Source of the DNA: Bacteroidota bacterium
GTDB taxonomy: Bacteria > Bacteroidota > Bacteroidia > CAILMK01
Assembly (NCBI GenBank): GCA_013288555.1
Contig: JABDBQ010000007.1
Location: forward strand, 1 to 64,000
Reading direction: 5' to 3'
Length of the DNA stretch: 64,000 bases
The position numbers and the translations under genes were made by a program. Below the pieces are notes generated by a model. That model worked only from the letters and a program-made list of their open reading frames with translations. It was not told the DNA's origin and did not search any database. Shown in pieces: positions 1 to 8,417 of this stretch (its first letter is position 1; each line of letters opens with the position of its first letter).

Positions 1-1175
1 TCAATTTTGGTTGTGCTCTGTCCTTCTGAATAGAACCTGAGATCACACAGGTCGCCTTCAATAACCAAAGTTGGAATTCCCAGTTTTTCAGTAATTCTCT
101 GTGGCATTCCAAATCTTGAATTAGAATTGTTTGCACAGGTTTTGGCGTCATGAAATATCATACCGTCAATAGCAAAATCCTCAACAAGATGTGCGAGAAT
201 CCTTTCCTTTGCTGCTTCGCTCCGGTTAATGAAAATTTCGGCATAAGCTCTGGCAGACGATTCGAAAGGATATTGAGGATCAAATGAATCAAATACCCAG
301 CTATTGCAATAAGTTGAAGCAACAACAGCAGTATTATTGGCTATAAAAAGATCAGACAGGTTTCTGAGTTTGCCCCAAATTGGCATACCATCCCAATAAA
401 GTCTTACTTTTTCATTTTCAAGAAAACCAACGTTGTTTTTGACGTTTTCTGTTAACTCAGCAAGAAGTGCGGTATAATAATCCCAAGCTGCCTGGGTACC
501 TCTCAAGACTACAATCGGTCCCATATGAATAGTTGCATCAAAAAAACTGATTGGTGAGGGAGTAGACCTTGCCGTCCATAATACCTGTTTCCAAAGATCT
601 GTTGCTTCTTTACTAAGCCTCAGTGTTTCCCTGAAACGATCAATATCGAATTTCATCCCGCTTATCTGTTCGCAAATTGGAATCATTCTCTTGTACTGGG
701 CAGAAATATCATCAATAATTTCCTGGGTTATTTCATCAAGATGGCGAGGTGGTGTAATTCCCAAAACCGGGACATTGAATTCAGTTCCAAAATAATTAAA
801 CCAGTCCTGCACTTCACGGCATTGATTGGTAGAATATACAATAAGGTCAGGCCTTGGCGGGCCGGCCAGTCCATAATGGTCTGATAAAGGTGTCTGGTTT
901 TTAAGATATGAACCTATATCTGCAGTGAGGTATGAACAGATATCGTTGGAATACCCAAGTTTTGAAGATTCGGGAATCAGATCGCCGGCAGTTCTTGTTG
1001 CTCCCAATAGTGCACCGTGATTTTCAGGAAAATGAACTTCAAATCCAAAGGAGCGTAATAGTTCTGCAGGACCAACGCTTGTGCACCACACGATTTTCTT
1101 ATTTGAGTCTTTCATTCCCTGGAAATAATTATTCATCACTTCCTTCAATAGCCTGGATGTTTGTATTTTATACAT
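1..1175 (-). CDS. 2-hydroxyacyl-CoA dehydratase / benzoyl-CoA reductase-family subunit (HgdB/BzdO-like), 3' end cut off
   Basis: I translated this from the minus strand: 391 full codons from ATG at 1175 to the window edge, with no stop, so the C-terminus lies outside. The protein starts MYKIQTSRLL and carries WCTSVGPAELL near residue 30, a CREVQDWF segment near 120 and DAKTCANNSNSR near 350. This layout fits the D-component family (2-hydroxyglutaryl-CoA dehydratase beta, BzdO), whose cysteines bind a [4Fe-4S] cluster. It is clearly distinct from the BcrB and BcrC upstream, so it is a second catalytic subunit; its usual alpha partner would be expected just outside the window. The gap to the acyl-CoA synthetase gene is 24 nt, so it is probably the last visible gene of the bcr operon. 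The substrate cannot be told from sequence. Confidence 0.85.
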   Translation of the reverse strand, partial: MYKIQTSRLLKEVMNNYFQGMKDSNKKIVWCTSVGPAELLRSFGFEVHFPENHGALLGATRTAGDLIPESSKLGYSNDICSYLTADIGSYLKNQTPLSDHYGLAGPPRPDLIVYSTNQCREVQDWFNYFGTEFNVPVLGITPPRHLDEITQEIIDDISAQYKRMIPICEQISGMKFDIDRFRETLRLSKEATDLWKQVLWTARSTPSPISFFDATIHMGPIVVLRGTQAAWDYYTALLAELTENVKNNVGFLENEKVRLYWDGMPIWGKLRNLSDLFIANNTAVVASTYCNSWVFDSFDPQYPFESSARAYAEIFINRSEAAKERILAHLVEDFAIDGMIFHDAKTCANNSNSRFGMPQRITEKLGIPTLVIEGDLCDLRFYSEGQSTTKI

Positions 1176-1199
1176 GGTTATGAATACTATTTATTTTTT

Positions 1200-3326
1200 T
1201 TAAATTTTAATTCTTGCATCAACGACATAGGCGGCATTTTCGAATGCAATGACAGGATTCAGGTCCATTTCCTTTATATCAGGATTATCCTGAATCAATT
1301 GAGACAATCGCAAAAGAATTTCTATCACTTTATTTTTATCAATCGGTTTTTCGCCTCTCAGGCCATCCAATAGTTTTGACATCCTGATTCCGGTTATCAT
1401 TTCCCCGGCTTCGACTTCAGTGATCGGCACAATTTTGAAATTCACATCTTTGAGGGCTTCTACATAAATTCCACCCATGCCAAACATGATAAGATGCCCC
1501 AGTTCCCGTTCGGCATTTATACCAGCTATCAATTCTTTACCACCCGGAAGAAATTTCTGCACTAAGAATTTAAGGTCAGGGGGATTGAATTTGTTTTTCA
1601 TCCCTATTACTGCATTTCTTACCTCATCATCATTTTTTAAATTTATGGCGACACCACCCAGATCACTTTTATGCACAAGGGTTTCAGAATCAGCTTTTAT
1701 AGCAACCGGGTAACCGATTTCATAAGCCGCTGAGATTGAGGTAGAAACATCATTCGAAATCCTCCATGACGGAACCGGAATTCCATATAGTGATAAGAGA
1801 TAATAACATTGTGCCGCTGTCAGAAATTCTTTTCCTGAAGATTTTGCTTCACTAATTATAGCTGCCGCCTGTATTTGATCAACGTCGTCAAAAACGACAG
1901 GTAATCCTATTTCTCTTTCTTTTAGTTTATGATATTTATAAAGGGCTCCCAGTGCCTTGGCTGCGGCAGTAGGGAAGGGGTAACAGGGAACCCCTCCATC
2001 CTGAAGTATTTTTGCTGTAACCTGAAAACGTTCCAGGCTCATGTTGGTCATAAAATTGCAAACTATGGGCTTGCGCTTCAGTTTATTAACTTCTACGATC
2101 TGGCGGGCCACCTCATCCGTGTCCGTAAAAGGAGCAGAAACAAAATTGATATATATACTATCTATCTGGTCTTCATTTAATAATACCTCCATTGCACTTC
2201 TGAAATGTTGCCCGCCTCCGGTGGCAACTACATCTATGGGGTTACTAATTGTTGCTTCAGGAAGCATGGTTTCTTTCAGGATATTTTTAGCCCGGTCACT
2301 CAATGCCGGTATCTGTAATCCGGCACTTACAAGTTCATCTGTAGCAATAACAGCCGGTCCTCCCGTATTTGTAATGATTCCAACACGATTCCCTTTTGGG
2401 ATTGGCTGGGTAGCAAATACCATTGCAGCCTTGCACATATCTTCTTCATCACGAAAAGCGAGTATTCCCGTCTTTTCAAAAATCAACTCTGTAGCTATAT
2501 CAGCTCCAGCCAATGACCCCGTATGTGAAGCTGCGGCTTTTGCACCTTCTTCCGTACGTCCGGCTTTCATTGCAAGTATTGGCTTTTTACGGGCAACGAT
2601 TTTTGCAGTTTCCATGAAATCCCTTGGGTCTGCAAATCCTTCAGTATATAATATAATAGCTTTTGTCCCTTCATCTTCACCGTAATAGCGAATAACTTCA
2701 GGAATAGAAACATCACAGGCATTGCCATTTGATGCATACATGCGCATACCAATATTAAGGTCGAAAAGGCTTTGCATGATGAATGCTCCGACACCACCAC
2801 TCAATGCAGCAATGGAAATGCCCCCCGGTTCTGGGAAGGTGAAGGTAAAGTCACAATATGCTTTCAGAGCCGGGTCTGTATTGATAATTCCCTGGCAGTT
2901 GGGTCCGAAAATCCGTACGCCATATTCTTTCGCTTTAGCCAGAAATGCATTCTGCAAAGCCATTCCTTCTTCGCCCATTTCGCTGAATCCAGCGGAGTTA
3001 ATGATCACCGCTTTAATGCCTTTTTTTCCGCAATCTTCTATGATCTGAGGTACAAATTTTGATGGGATGATGACATGTGCAAGATCGATCTCCTCAGGTA
3101 CGTCGAAGATTGTTGGATAGGCCTTTAAGCCCCGAACTTCAGGTTCTTTAGGATTGATGGGATAGATGGAGCCAGTATATCCGTAGTATAACAGGTTTTT
3201 AATAATGACATTGCCAATGGACAGTTCTTTAGTAGAAGCGCCGATAATGGCAATTGACCTTGGTTTAAAGAGTGCATCAAGTTCTGATATTTTATTTATT
3301 GATGCTTTATCTACGTCTATTTCCAT
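1200..3326 (-). CDS. Acyl-CoA synthetase, ADP-forming (fused alpha/beta ACD)
   Basis: The 708-residue protein fits the fused ADP-forming acetate/acyl-CoA ligase family, which interconverts acyl-CoA + ADP + Pi with acid + CoA + ATP. An N-terminal CoA-binding Rossmann domain (FKPRSIAIIGAS, residues 20-31) is followed by succinyl-CoA-ligase-like domains with the family's phospho-histidine in ASHTGSLAG (His268), then a C-terminal ATP-grasp domain (about 480-708). It sits 37 nt after bcrD and 24 nt before a second dehydratase-type subunit, so it is in the bcr operon. It could activate an aromatic acid, or recover ATP from an acyl-CoA product of ring degradation; sequence alone does not decide. The ATG at 3326 directly precedes the conserved start of the CoA-binding domain. 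Confidence 0.9.
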   Translation of the reverse strand: MEIDVDKASINKISELDALFKPRSIAIIGASTKELSIGNVIIKNLLYYGYTGSIYPINPKEPEVRGLKAYPTIFDVPEEIDLAHVIIPSKFVPQIIEDCGKKGIKAVIINSAGFSEMGEEGMALQNAFLAKAKEYGVRIFGPNCQGIINTDPALKAYCDFTFTFPEPGGISIAALSGGVGAFIMQSLFDLNIGMRMYASNGNACDVSIPEVIRYYGEDEGTKAIILYTEGFADPRDFMETAKIVARKKPILAMKAGRTEEGAKAAASHTGSLAGADIATELIFEKTGILAFRDEEDMCKAAMVFATQPIPKGNRVGIITNTGGPAVIATDELVSAGLQIPALSDRAKNILKETMLPEATISNPIDVVATGGGQHFRSAMEVLLNEDQIDSIYINFVSAPFTDTDEVARQIVEVNKLKRKPIVCNFMTNMSLERFQVTAKILQDGGVPCYPFPTAAAKALGALYKYHKLKEREIGLPVVFDDVDQIQAAAIISEAKSSGKEFLTAAQCYYLLSLYGIPVPSWRISNDVSTSISAAYEIGYPVAIKADSETLVHKSDLGGVAINLKNDDEVRNAVIGMKNKFNPPDLKFLVQKFLPGGKELIAGINAERELGHLIMFGMGGIYVEALKDVNFKIVPITEVEAGEMITGIRMSKLLDGLRGEKPIDKNKVIEILLRLSQLIQDNPDIKEMDLNPVIAFENAAYVVDARIKI

Positions 3327-3363
3327 TACTTATAATATCAATATAATTTACAGCTATTCAATA

Positions 3364-4209
3364 TTATGCTTCACTAATTACCAGTTTTTTTTCGAGCAAT
3401 TTCAAATGCCTGTATCCACCCCATAATGCCGCACCGATTGCTCCGGCATAGCTACTGTCAGGATGCGATTTTATTTCAAATGCCTTGCCGGTTTCTTTCA
3501 ATTGTTCTTCCATTGCCTGAATTAAACCCTTATTCATAGCCATTCCTCCAGTCAGAATGATTGGTGATTCAGCCCGTAAAGAACTTAATAATTTAATGAC
3601 ACGGCTGGCAATAGAAAGATGTATCCCTTTAATAATATTCGGAGTAGATATTCCTCTTGATACCATGTTAATAACATCTGTTTCAGCTAATACAGCGCAA
3701 ATACCTGATGAAACCTCAGGGTCATTGGATTGTAATGATACTTCGCCAACTTCTTCAATGGAAAGCCCAAGATATCGTGAGATATTTTCGACAAACTGTC
3801 CGGATCCAGATGCACATTGTCCGGTCATTTTATAATCCTGAACTCTTGCTCCATCGGTAATTTTTATGGCCCTTACATAAAATGCACCGAGGTCAAGAAC
3901 GGTCCTTGCATCCGGGTAAAAGAAATTTGCCCCTCGTGCATGTGTTGTCATGCCATAAAAATGACCTCTCTTTCTTTTAACAAGATCGCCTTCTCCGGTT
4001 GATGCAAGATACGCCACGTCTTCATACTTGAGGTTTTGCTTCTCAAGCATGCTATTTATCATTTCATCTGCAAGTTGCGTAGGATTTCGTTTTCGGATCT
4101 TTTCTGTTTGTTTGTCTAAAAGTTTCGGATCGTCTGAATAATCCATCAACACAAGTTTGATAAAATTGCTTCCTACATCGATGCCCATTGTATAAATTGG
4201 GGTTTCCAT
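3364..4209 (-). CDS. bcrD: Benzoyl-CoA reductase ATPase/activase subunit BcrD
   Basis: A 281-residue member of the BadF/BadG/BcrA/BcrD ATPase family (ASKHA fold). The phosphate-binding motif GIDVGSNF is at residues 9-16. The two cysteines that provide half of the subunit-bridging [4Fe-4S] cluster are in TGQCASGSGQF (Cys132) and SGICAVLAETD (Cys171). Length and motifs match BcrD/BadG rather than the shorter single-subunit dehydratase activases. With BcrA it would hydrolyse ATP to drive electrons from ferredoxin onto the BcrBC catalytic pair. It lies 18 nt after bcrA, in the same relative position as in the known bcrCBAD clusters of betaproteobacteria. Confidence 0.93.
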   Translation of the reverse strand: METPIYTMGIDVGSNFIKLVLMDYSDDPKLLDKQTEKIRKRNPTQLADEMINSMLEKQNLKYEDVAYLASTGEGDLVKRKRGHFYGMTTHARGANFFYPDARTVLDLGAFYVRAIKITDGARVQDYKMTGQCASGSGQFVENISRYLGLSIEEVGEVSLQSNDPEVSSGICAVLAETDVINMVSRGISTPNIIKGIHLSIASRVIKLLSSLRAESPIILTGGMAMNKGLIQAMEEQLKETGKAFEIKSHPDSSYAGAIGAALWGGYRHLKLLEKKLVISEA

Positions 4210-4227
4210 ATCTTTTTATTTTAAAAC

Positions 4228-5655
4228 TTAAATTTCTTCTACTTCTGCTTTGGCTTTTTTCGCTGATGGGAGATCAGCCTTAATGTTTCTTCTGGCGAAC
4301 ATAGCTCCTCCCAAAGCACCCATAAAAATGGAATCGTGATGAATATTTATTTTGATCTGATCACCATAGTTTTCTCTTACGAGTTGAGACAGGTATTTTA
4401 CAACAGCTGGGTTCCTTGCAACACCACCTGTAAATGTAAATTCATTGAATACACCGCCTGAACGTGCAATAAGCGACATAGCCCTCAGGATAATGGCTTT
4501 ATGCAATCCGCCAAGGATATCTTCACGTTTTTCACCGAGGTTGGTTAATTCCCTTAATTCTGCTCCAGCGAAGACTGTACATGTAGAACATATCGTTACT
4601 TCTTTTTCGGCCTGCATGGCCATCGGTCCAAGCTCATTAAGAGATATGCTCATTTCATCTGCGATATATCCGAGGTATCTGCCACAACCTGCTGCGCATC
4701 GGTCATTCATCTGAAAACTGGTTACCAGTCCGTATTTATCCACCTGTATAGCTTTAGTGTCCTGTCCTCCAATATCAAGAACTGTTCTGGTTTCAGGGAA
4801 TACTGCATGAGCACCAAAGGCATGGCACAGAATTTCAGAGCGGATGCAATCTTCAGGGAATGGCAATAAGGCTCTGCCATAACCGGTTCCGGTCATATTG
4901 GCAATATTGAATTCAAGATTGGCAACTTCATCTATATGTTCACGAAGCGTTTCAGATACATTCCTGAAATTACCTTTTAGAAGGTTCATTTCAGCATCGA
5001 AATTGATGCTTTTATCTCCTGCTGCAACCTCTGGCAGTTTTTCATATTTTTCAGCAAGAATATCCATTGCCTCATGGATCAATTCCCCGAAATTGAAGTC
5101 AATGACAACATTCTCAGCAACTGTGATGCTTTTGTCCCATACCGTCATAAGTGGCTCAAATAAAGCCATGTCCAGTTTTGAAACTTCTTCATTGTACTTT
5201 TCTGAAACGATATCGCGGAAGAACTGATTTTTAGAACCCAGGTTACCGAAAAGATATTCATTCTTAATAAGTGGTTCTATGGTCTGAAAGATATGTTTTA
5301 CTTTATCCTTGACGCGTTCGATTTGTTCACCATGAAAATAGCTTTCAATGGCATTCATCATTTCGCCCTTCAGGTTGTCAAGGCGTTTTTTAAATTGTTC
5401 ATATTGAAAGACCGTTTCAAGATCATCAATGTAACGCCCATATTCAGGCTTAAGATTTATTTCCGCCTCAAGTTTTTTCTTCATAATGGAAAAGCGAGCG
5501 TTGTAAATGGCTTCCATTCTTGCGATTTCTGTTGCAACAGAATAGTTTGCTCTTGTGTTCGTGATTCCGCGACCTATAATCTCATCATCTTCATTAATAA
5601 TCACAGCTTTTGAAGTAGTTGAGCCTAAATCTATACCGATATAATATTTATTCAT
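4228..5655 (-). CDS. bcrA: Benzoyl-CoA reductase ATPase/activase subunit BcrA
   Basis: The 475-residue protein has the ASKHA phosphate-1 motif GIDLGSTTSK (residues 7-16). A long insertion follows (about 45-255), characteristic of the larger BcrA/BadF subunit and absent from simple dehydratase activases. The ATPase core then resumes with LDIGGQDTK. Cysteines in NDRCAAGCGR (Cys320, Cys324) and ICSTC (Cys356, Cys359) fit the cluster-binding sites. It should pair with BcrD to form the ATP-hydrolysing electron activator. The gene is 21 nt downstream of bcrB. The ATG at 5655 is the only sensible start because the phosphate motif begins within ten residues. Confidence 0.93.
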   Translation of the reverse strand: MNKYYIGIDLGSTTSKAVIINEDDEIIGRGITNTRANYSVATEIARMEAIYNARFSIMKKKLEAEINLKPEYGRYIDDLETVFQYEQFKKRLDNLKGEMMNAIESYFHGEQIERVKDKVKHIFQTIEPLIKNEYLFGNLGSKNQFFRDIVSEKYNEEVSKLDMALFEPLMTVWDKSITVAENVVIDFNFGELIHEAMDILAEKYEKLPEVAAGDKSINFDAEMNLLKGNFRNVSETLREHIDEVANLEFNIANMTGTGYGRALLPFPEDCIRSEILCHAFGAHAVFPETRTVLDIGGQDTKAIQVDKYGLVTSFQMNDRCAAGCGRYLGYIADEMSISLNELGPMAMQAEKEVTICSTCTVFAGAELRELTNLGEKREDILGGLHKAIILRAMSLIARSGGVFNEFTFTGGVARNPAVVKYLSQLVRENYGDQIKINIHHDSIFMGALGGAMFARRNIKADLPSAKKAKAEVEEI

Positions 5656-5676
5656 AATTCTTTGAATTTTATATAT

Positions 5677-6984
5677 TTATGCAATTGCTTCTGAAGTTTC
5701 CTGTGCCAGAATAATTTTACGTTGTTCAAGCATCTGGAAATAAGATTCAAGCCGGTTTTTAATGTTTGCATATGAGAAATATCGTGGATCAACCAGGTCA
5801 CTTTCTATGAAGCCAACGGGTACACCGAGGCGTTGTTCAATTTCACGCATGATCATTAACTGTCCTGCAGAGAATGAGTTACAGCTTTTTATGGAATTGA
5901 TTAAAAAACCATCTGCTTTATATTCCGTCACATAATCGGCTAAAAGATTTACCCGTTGTGGAAGATTTAAATTGGTATAGCATCCCATGCAGTATTTTGC
6001 AAGACTTTCCAGCGGATGTTCAGGGTCATGCCTGAATCCGAGATCATAAACACCTCCAACTTTAGTGTAGGATGATGCTACAATCACAGCACCCATGTCA
6101 TAGAATATTTTCCAGAATTCACGGAAGTTGGTCCAGTTTGGAGGACCTTCTACAACCAGCCTGAATTTTTCTTCTCTGAGCTCGCCTTCAGGGGTTATCG
6201 GGCCCAGGCCCAATCGCATCCGTTCCTGGACTTCGTTCCAGAGCTCAGTATAGTATTCTACGGCTTCCTCTGTTCCTCTGAAAGCGGTAAAAATTGGTCC
6301 TATATAATATACACCTGCAAAGTAGGCATCTATAGGACTTGGCACATGTTTGGCGCTTTCCAGAACTTTAACAAGAAGATCTTCCGCTTTGGCAGAATTT
6401 ACCATCATTTTGGAAAGCCTTTCAGGATCATATTTTTTACCCGAAACCATTTCCATTTTCGGTATCACATCAGTTTCCATCTGTTTAACCATATATGTTA
6501 TCTGGTCTTCGGTTATTTTGCCATCTTCCTGGTAGGGCGTATGCAACATGGCCACAGGCACATTTGGATATAATTTTTCCAGGTTTTCAAACCATTTCAT
6601 AAAAGTGAAACAGCCTGTATAGCTGAGTAACAGAAGATCAGGCTCAGGCATTTTTTCACCTGTCGGACCAATATTACCATTGAGCATCATGCCGATATCG
6701 CATTTGACATAAGTGCATACATCCTCTGAAAAACCTATTTTTTCTGCATCACGGATATAGGATGCTGATTTTTTCCGCATACCGCTTTGCAATGCATTGA
6801 TTTCAGGATAAACAGGTAGCATGTCGAATGACAAAATCAATTCAGTCACATTACCAGGTACAAAAGTGTAAACCACTTTTTTACCGTTTTCTTTAGCAGT
6901 ACTTAATTCGGTAAACAGCTTTGCAAGCATGTCTTTCTGGATTATCATGCTTTTTTCTTTTATCGCCTCTTTCGGATTGCTCAT
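5677..6984 (-). CDS. bcrB: Benzoyl-CoA reductase catalytic subunit BcrB (class I)
   Basis: The 435-residue protein agrees along its length with what I recall of the Thauera aromatica BcrB sequence: SFVPGN-like start (TFVPGN, 40-45), EDVCTYVK (Cys90), SYTGCFTFMKWFE (Cys125), VEGPPNWTNFREFWK, ASSYTKVGG and SIKSCNSFSAGQL. Such agreement points to a true class I benzoyl-CoA reductase and not to a generic 2-hydroxyacyl-CoA dehydratase. With BcrC it binds [4Fe-4S] clusters and reduces benzoyl-CoA to cyclohexa-1,5-diene-1-carbonyl-CoA, coupled to ATP hydrolysis by BcrAD. The gene starts 39 nt after bcrC. No frameshift or lost cysteine was seen, so the enzyme looks intact. Confidence 0.95.
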   Translation of the reverse strand: MSNPKEAIKEKSMIIQKDMLAKLFTELSTAKENGKKVVYTFVPGNVTELILSFDMLPVYPEINALQSGMRKKSASYIRDAEKIGFSEDVCTYVKCDIGMMLNGNIGPTGEKMPEPDLLLLSYTGCFTFMKWFENLEKLYPNVPVAMLHTPYQEDGKITEDQITYMVKQMETDVIPKMEMVSGKKYDPERLSKMMVNSAKAEDLLVKVLESAKHVPSPIDAYFAGVYYIGPIFTAFRGTEEAVEYYTELWNEVQERMRLGLGPITPEGELREEKFRLVVEGPPNWTNFREFWKIFYDMGAVIVASSYTKVGGVYDLGFRHDPEHPLESLAKYCMGCYTNLNLPQRVNLLADYVTEYKADGFLINSIKSCNSFSAGQLMIMREIEQRLGVPVGFIESDLVDPRYFSYANIKNRLESYFQMLEQRKIILAQETSEAIA

Positions 6985-7023
6985 ATTTATTTCATTTTTA
7001 GGTTTTTACGTCCTGTAATTATG

Positions 7024-8187
7024 TTAAGCCCAGAGTTTTATTGAATCTGAAAACGTACCTGCCTGTTCTTTAATGACTTTAAACTGGCCTGTATTTTCGT
7101 GATATTGAAAGTTTATATGCGGTATTCCAGCGGCATCACAGGCTTTTTGCAATTCAGGACGATCTAGCAAAGCGGGGTCGCAAAAACTTGCGGCACTAAA
7201 TATTACGCCGTCTGCATTTCTTCTATGAACCTGTTCTACAAGACGTGCACCTTTCGGATTTCCAACATCATAAACCGATGAAGAAAAAGTGCTTTGATTA
7301 AGGAAAGCTGTAACCATTGCTTCTAATGGATCATCAGTATTGTCATCGATATCTCCAATTGTCCATCTTGATCCAAGCAATAAGTCATCATCAACAATAT
7401 AGCAGCCAGCCATCTCGATAGATTTGATCAATCCTACAGGGGGTTGTTCACAAAATGAACCATTGATAACCACCCTGATATTATCCATTGGCTCGCCCCG
7501 TTCTTTTTGTAACTGATCAAGAACCTGTTCAAGCATTTCATTGTGTTCTTCAACCGGGATTACCATACCCGCTCTCAGGATATAATAAGTTTCAAGGGCT
7601 GACAAGCGCCATGGAAATTCCTGCCTGATAGCATAAATTTCCTCGATAAGTCTTCTGTTTATATTGAAAAGTCTGATGGAATTATTCAGATCTTCAATTG
7701 AAGCATGTTGTCTATTGATTTTGCGGATGTCCTCCATCACTTTATCGAGTTCCTGTCGATAGAATATCCCGCCTACCTTAGAATTAAAATTTTGAGGGTA
7801 ATCAAAATATCTTTGAAAGTTGCCTTTGCCGGCAAGTTTGAACATGCCTGAAAGATTTCGGATACAATCGCAAGTGGCAGGGAAAACAAATCCATCAAAT
7901 TCGTTCAGACTTCCGTCGAGTCCCATTTCAATAATGCCACGTGGGAGGTGACATATATATGATTGATAATAGGCATCTCCGCGTATAATTTGTTTGCGGT
8001 CACCGGCTCCGAAAATTCCAACTGCCAATCCATTCATAGCATGAACTATTTCCCTGGGGAAATAGATGGGGAGGTACCCAACCAATACTCTGTATTCATT
8101 TTTTGATTTCCAATGCTTTGCGTATCTGAAATTTAGGTCGAATGCAAGGTTTGAACATTTATCAGTGATCTCGTTAATTGTTTCCAT
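7024..8187 (-). CDS. bcrC: Benzoyl-CoA reductase catalytic subunit BcrC (class I)
   Basis: This 387-residue protein is the first gene of the operon. Landmarks of BcrC/BadD are present: VGYLPIYFPREIVHA (36-50), RGDAYYQSYICHLPR (Cys79), CDCIRNLSGM (Cys106, Cys108), FCEQPPVGLIKSIEMAGCY, FSAASFCDPALLDRP, and the C-terminal ENTGQF...EQAGTFSDSIKLW. The cysteines would hold the [4Fe-4S] cluster of the catalytic pair with BcrB. The gene order C-B-A-D is the same as in Thauera. Upstream lie two FNR-like sites with -7 elements, giving a leader of roughly 30 nt. Ferredoxin and the ring hydratase/hydrolase genes that normally accompany bcr are not in this window. Confidence 0.95.
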   Translation of the reverse strand: METINEITDKCSNLAFDLNFRYAKHWKSKNEYRVLVGYLPIYFPREIVHAMNGLAVGIFGAGDRKQIIRGDAYYQSYICHLPRGIIEMGLDGSLNEFDGFVFPATCDCIRNLSGMFKLAGKGNFQRYFDYPQNFNSKVGGIFYRQELDKVMEDIRKINRQHASIEDLNNSIRLFNINRRLIEEIYAIRQEFPWRLSALETYYILRAGMVIPVEEHNEMLEQVLDQLQKERGEPMDNIRVVINGSFCEQPPVGLIKSIEMAGCYIVDDDLLLGSRWTIGDIDDNTDDPLEAMVTAFLNQSTFSSSVYDVGNPKGARLVEQVHRRNADGVIFSAASFCDPALLDRPELQKACDAAGIPHINFQYHENTGQFKVIKEQAGTFSDSIKLWA

Positions 8188-8223
8188 CCCTTTTTATATT
8201 TTTATCACGGCAGTAATTGATTG

Positions 8224-8267
8224 CAAATGAACCCACATTTATTCGCAAAAAGAATGATTCAAATCAT
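8224..8267 (-). promoter_or_regulatory. FNR-like site plus -7 element, proximal bcr promoter (P1)
   Basis: The palindrome ATGATTCAAATCAT (8254-8267) has ATGAT-N4-ATCAT form. On the minus strand the element TTCATTTG (8231-8224) resembles the Bacteroidota -7 box TAnnTTTG. The site centre (8260.5) lies 29.5 bp from the first base of the box, so near -41.5, the position used by class II FNR activators. The start site would fall about 30 nt before the bcrC ATG. The same 44-bp layout recurs at four other promoters in this window. Confidence 0.75.
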
Positions 8268-8289
8268 GTATTGCCCTGATTTAGATCAG
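8246..8289 (-). promoter_or_regulatory. FNR-like site plus -7 element, distal bcr promoter (P2)
   Basis: A second inverted repeat, CTGAT-TTAG-ATCAG (8276-8289), lies exactly 22 bp (two helical turns) upstream of the P1 site. Its own -7-like element TCTTTTTG (minus, 8253-8246) sits at the same 29.5-bp distance from the centre. This could be a second FNR-dependent promoter or a second dimer on the same DNA face that adds to activation of P1. The half-site arms extend to CCTGAT/ATCAGG (8275-8290). Confidence 0.6.
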
Positions 8290-8417
8290 GTTTATTGCTA
8301 TATTCAGAATTGGGTAGCATAACAAACAGTCCTTTAAAGCTGCTGGATTTATAGAGCTGAAGTTTGAAATAGATAGCTATTAATTTATCAATGATGTATC
8401 AATTAAGCCCCGGACAT

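Noticed and set aside
2041-2685. Long plus-strand open frame inside the acyl-CoA synthetase gene
   Set aside because: Antisense shadow of a well-conserved gene; the sense strand carries all family motifs.
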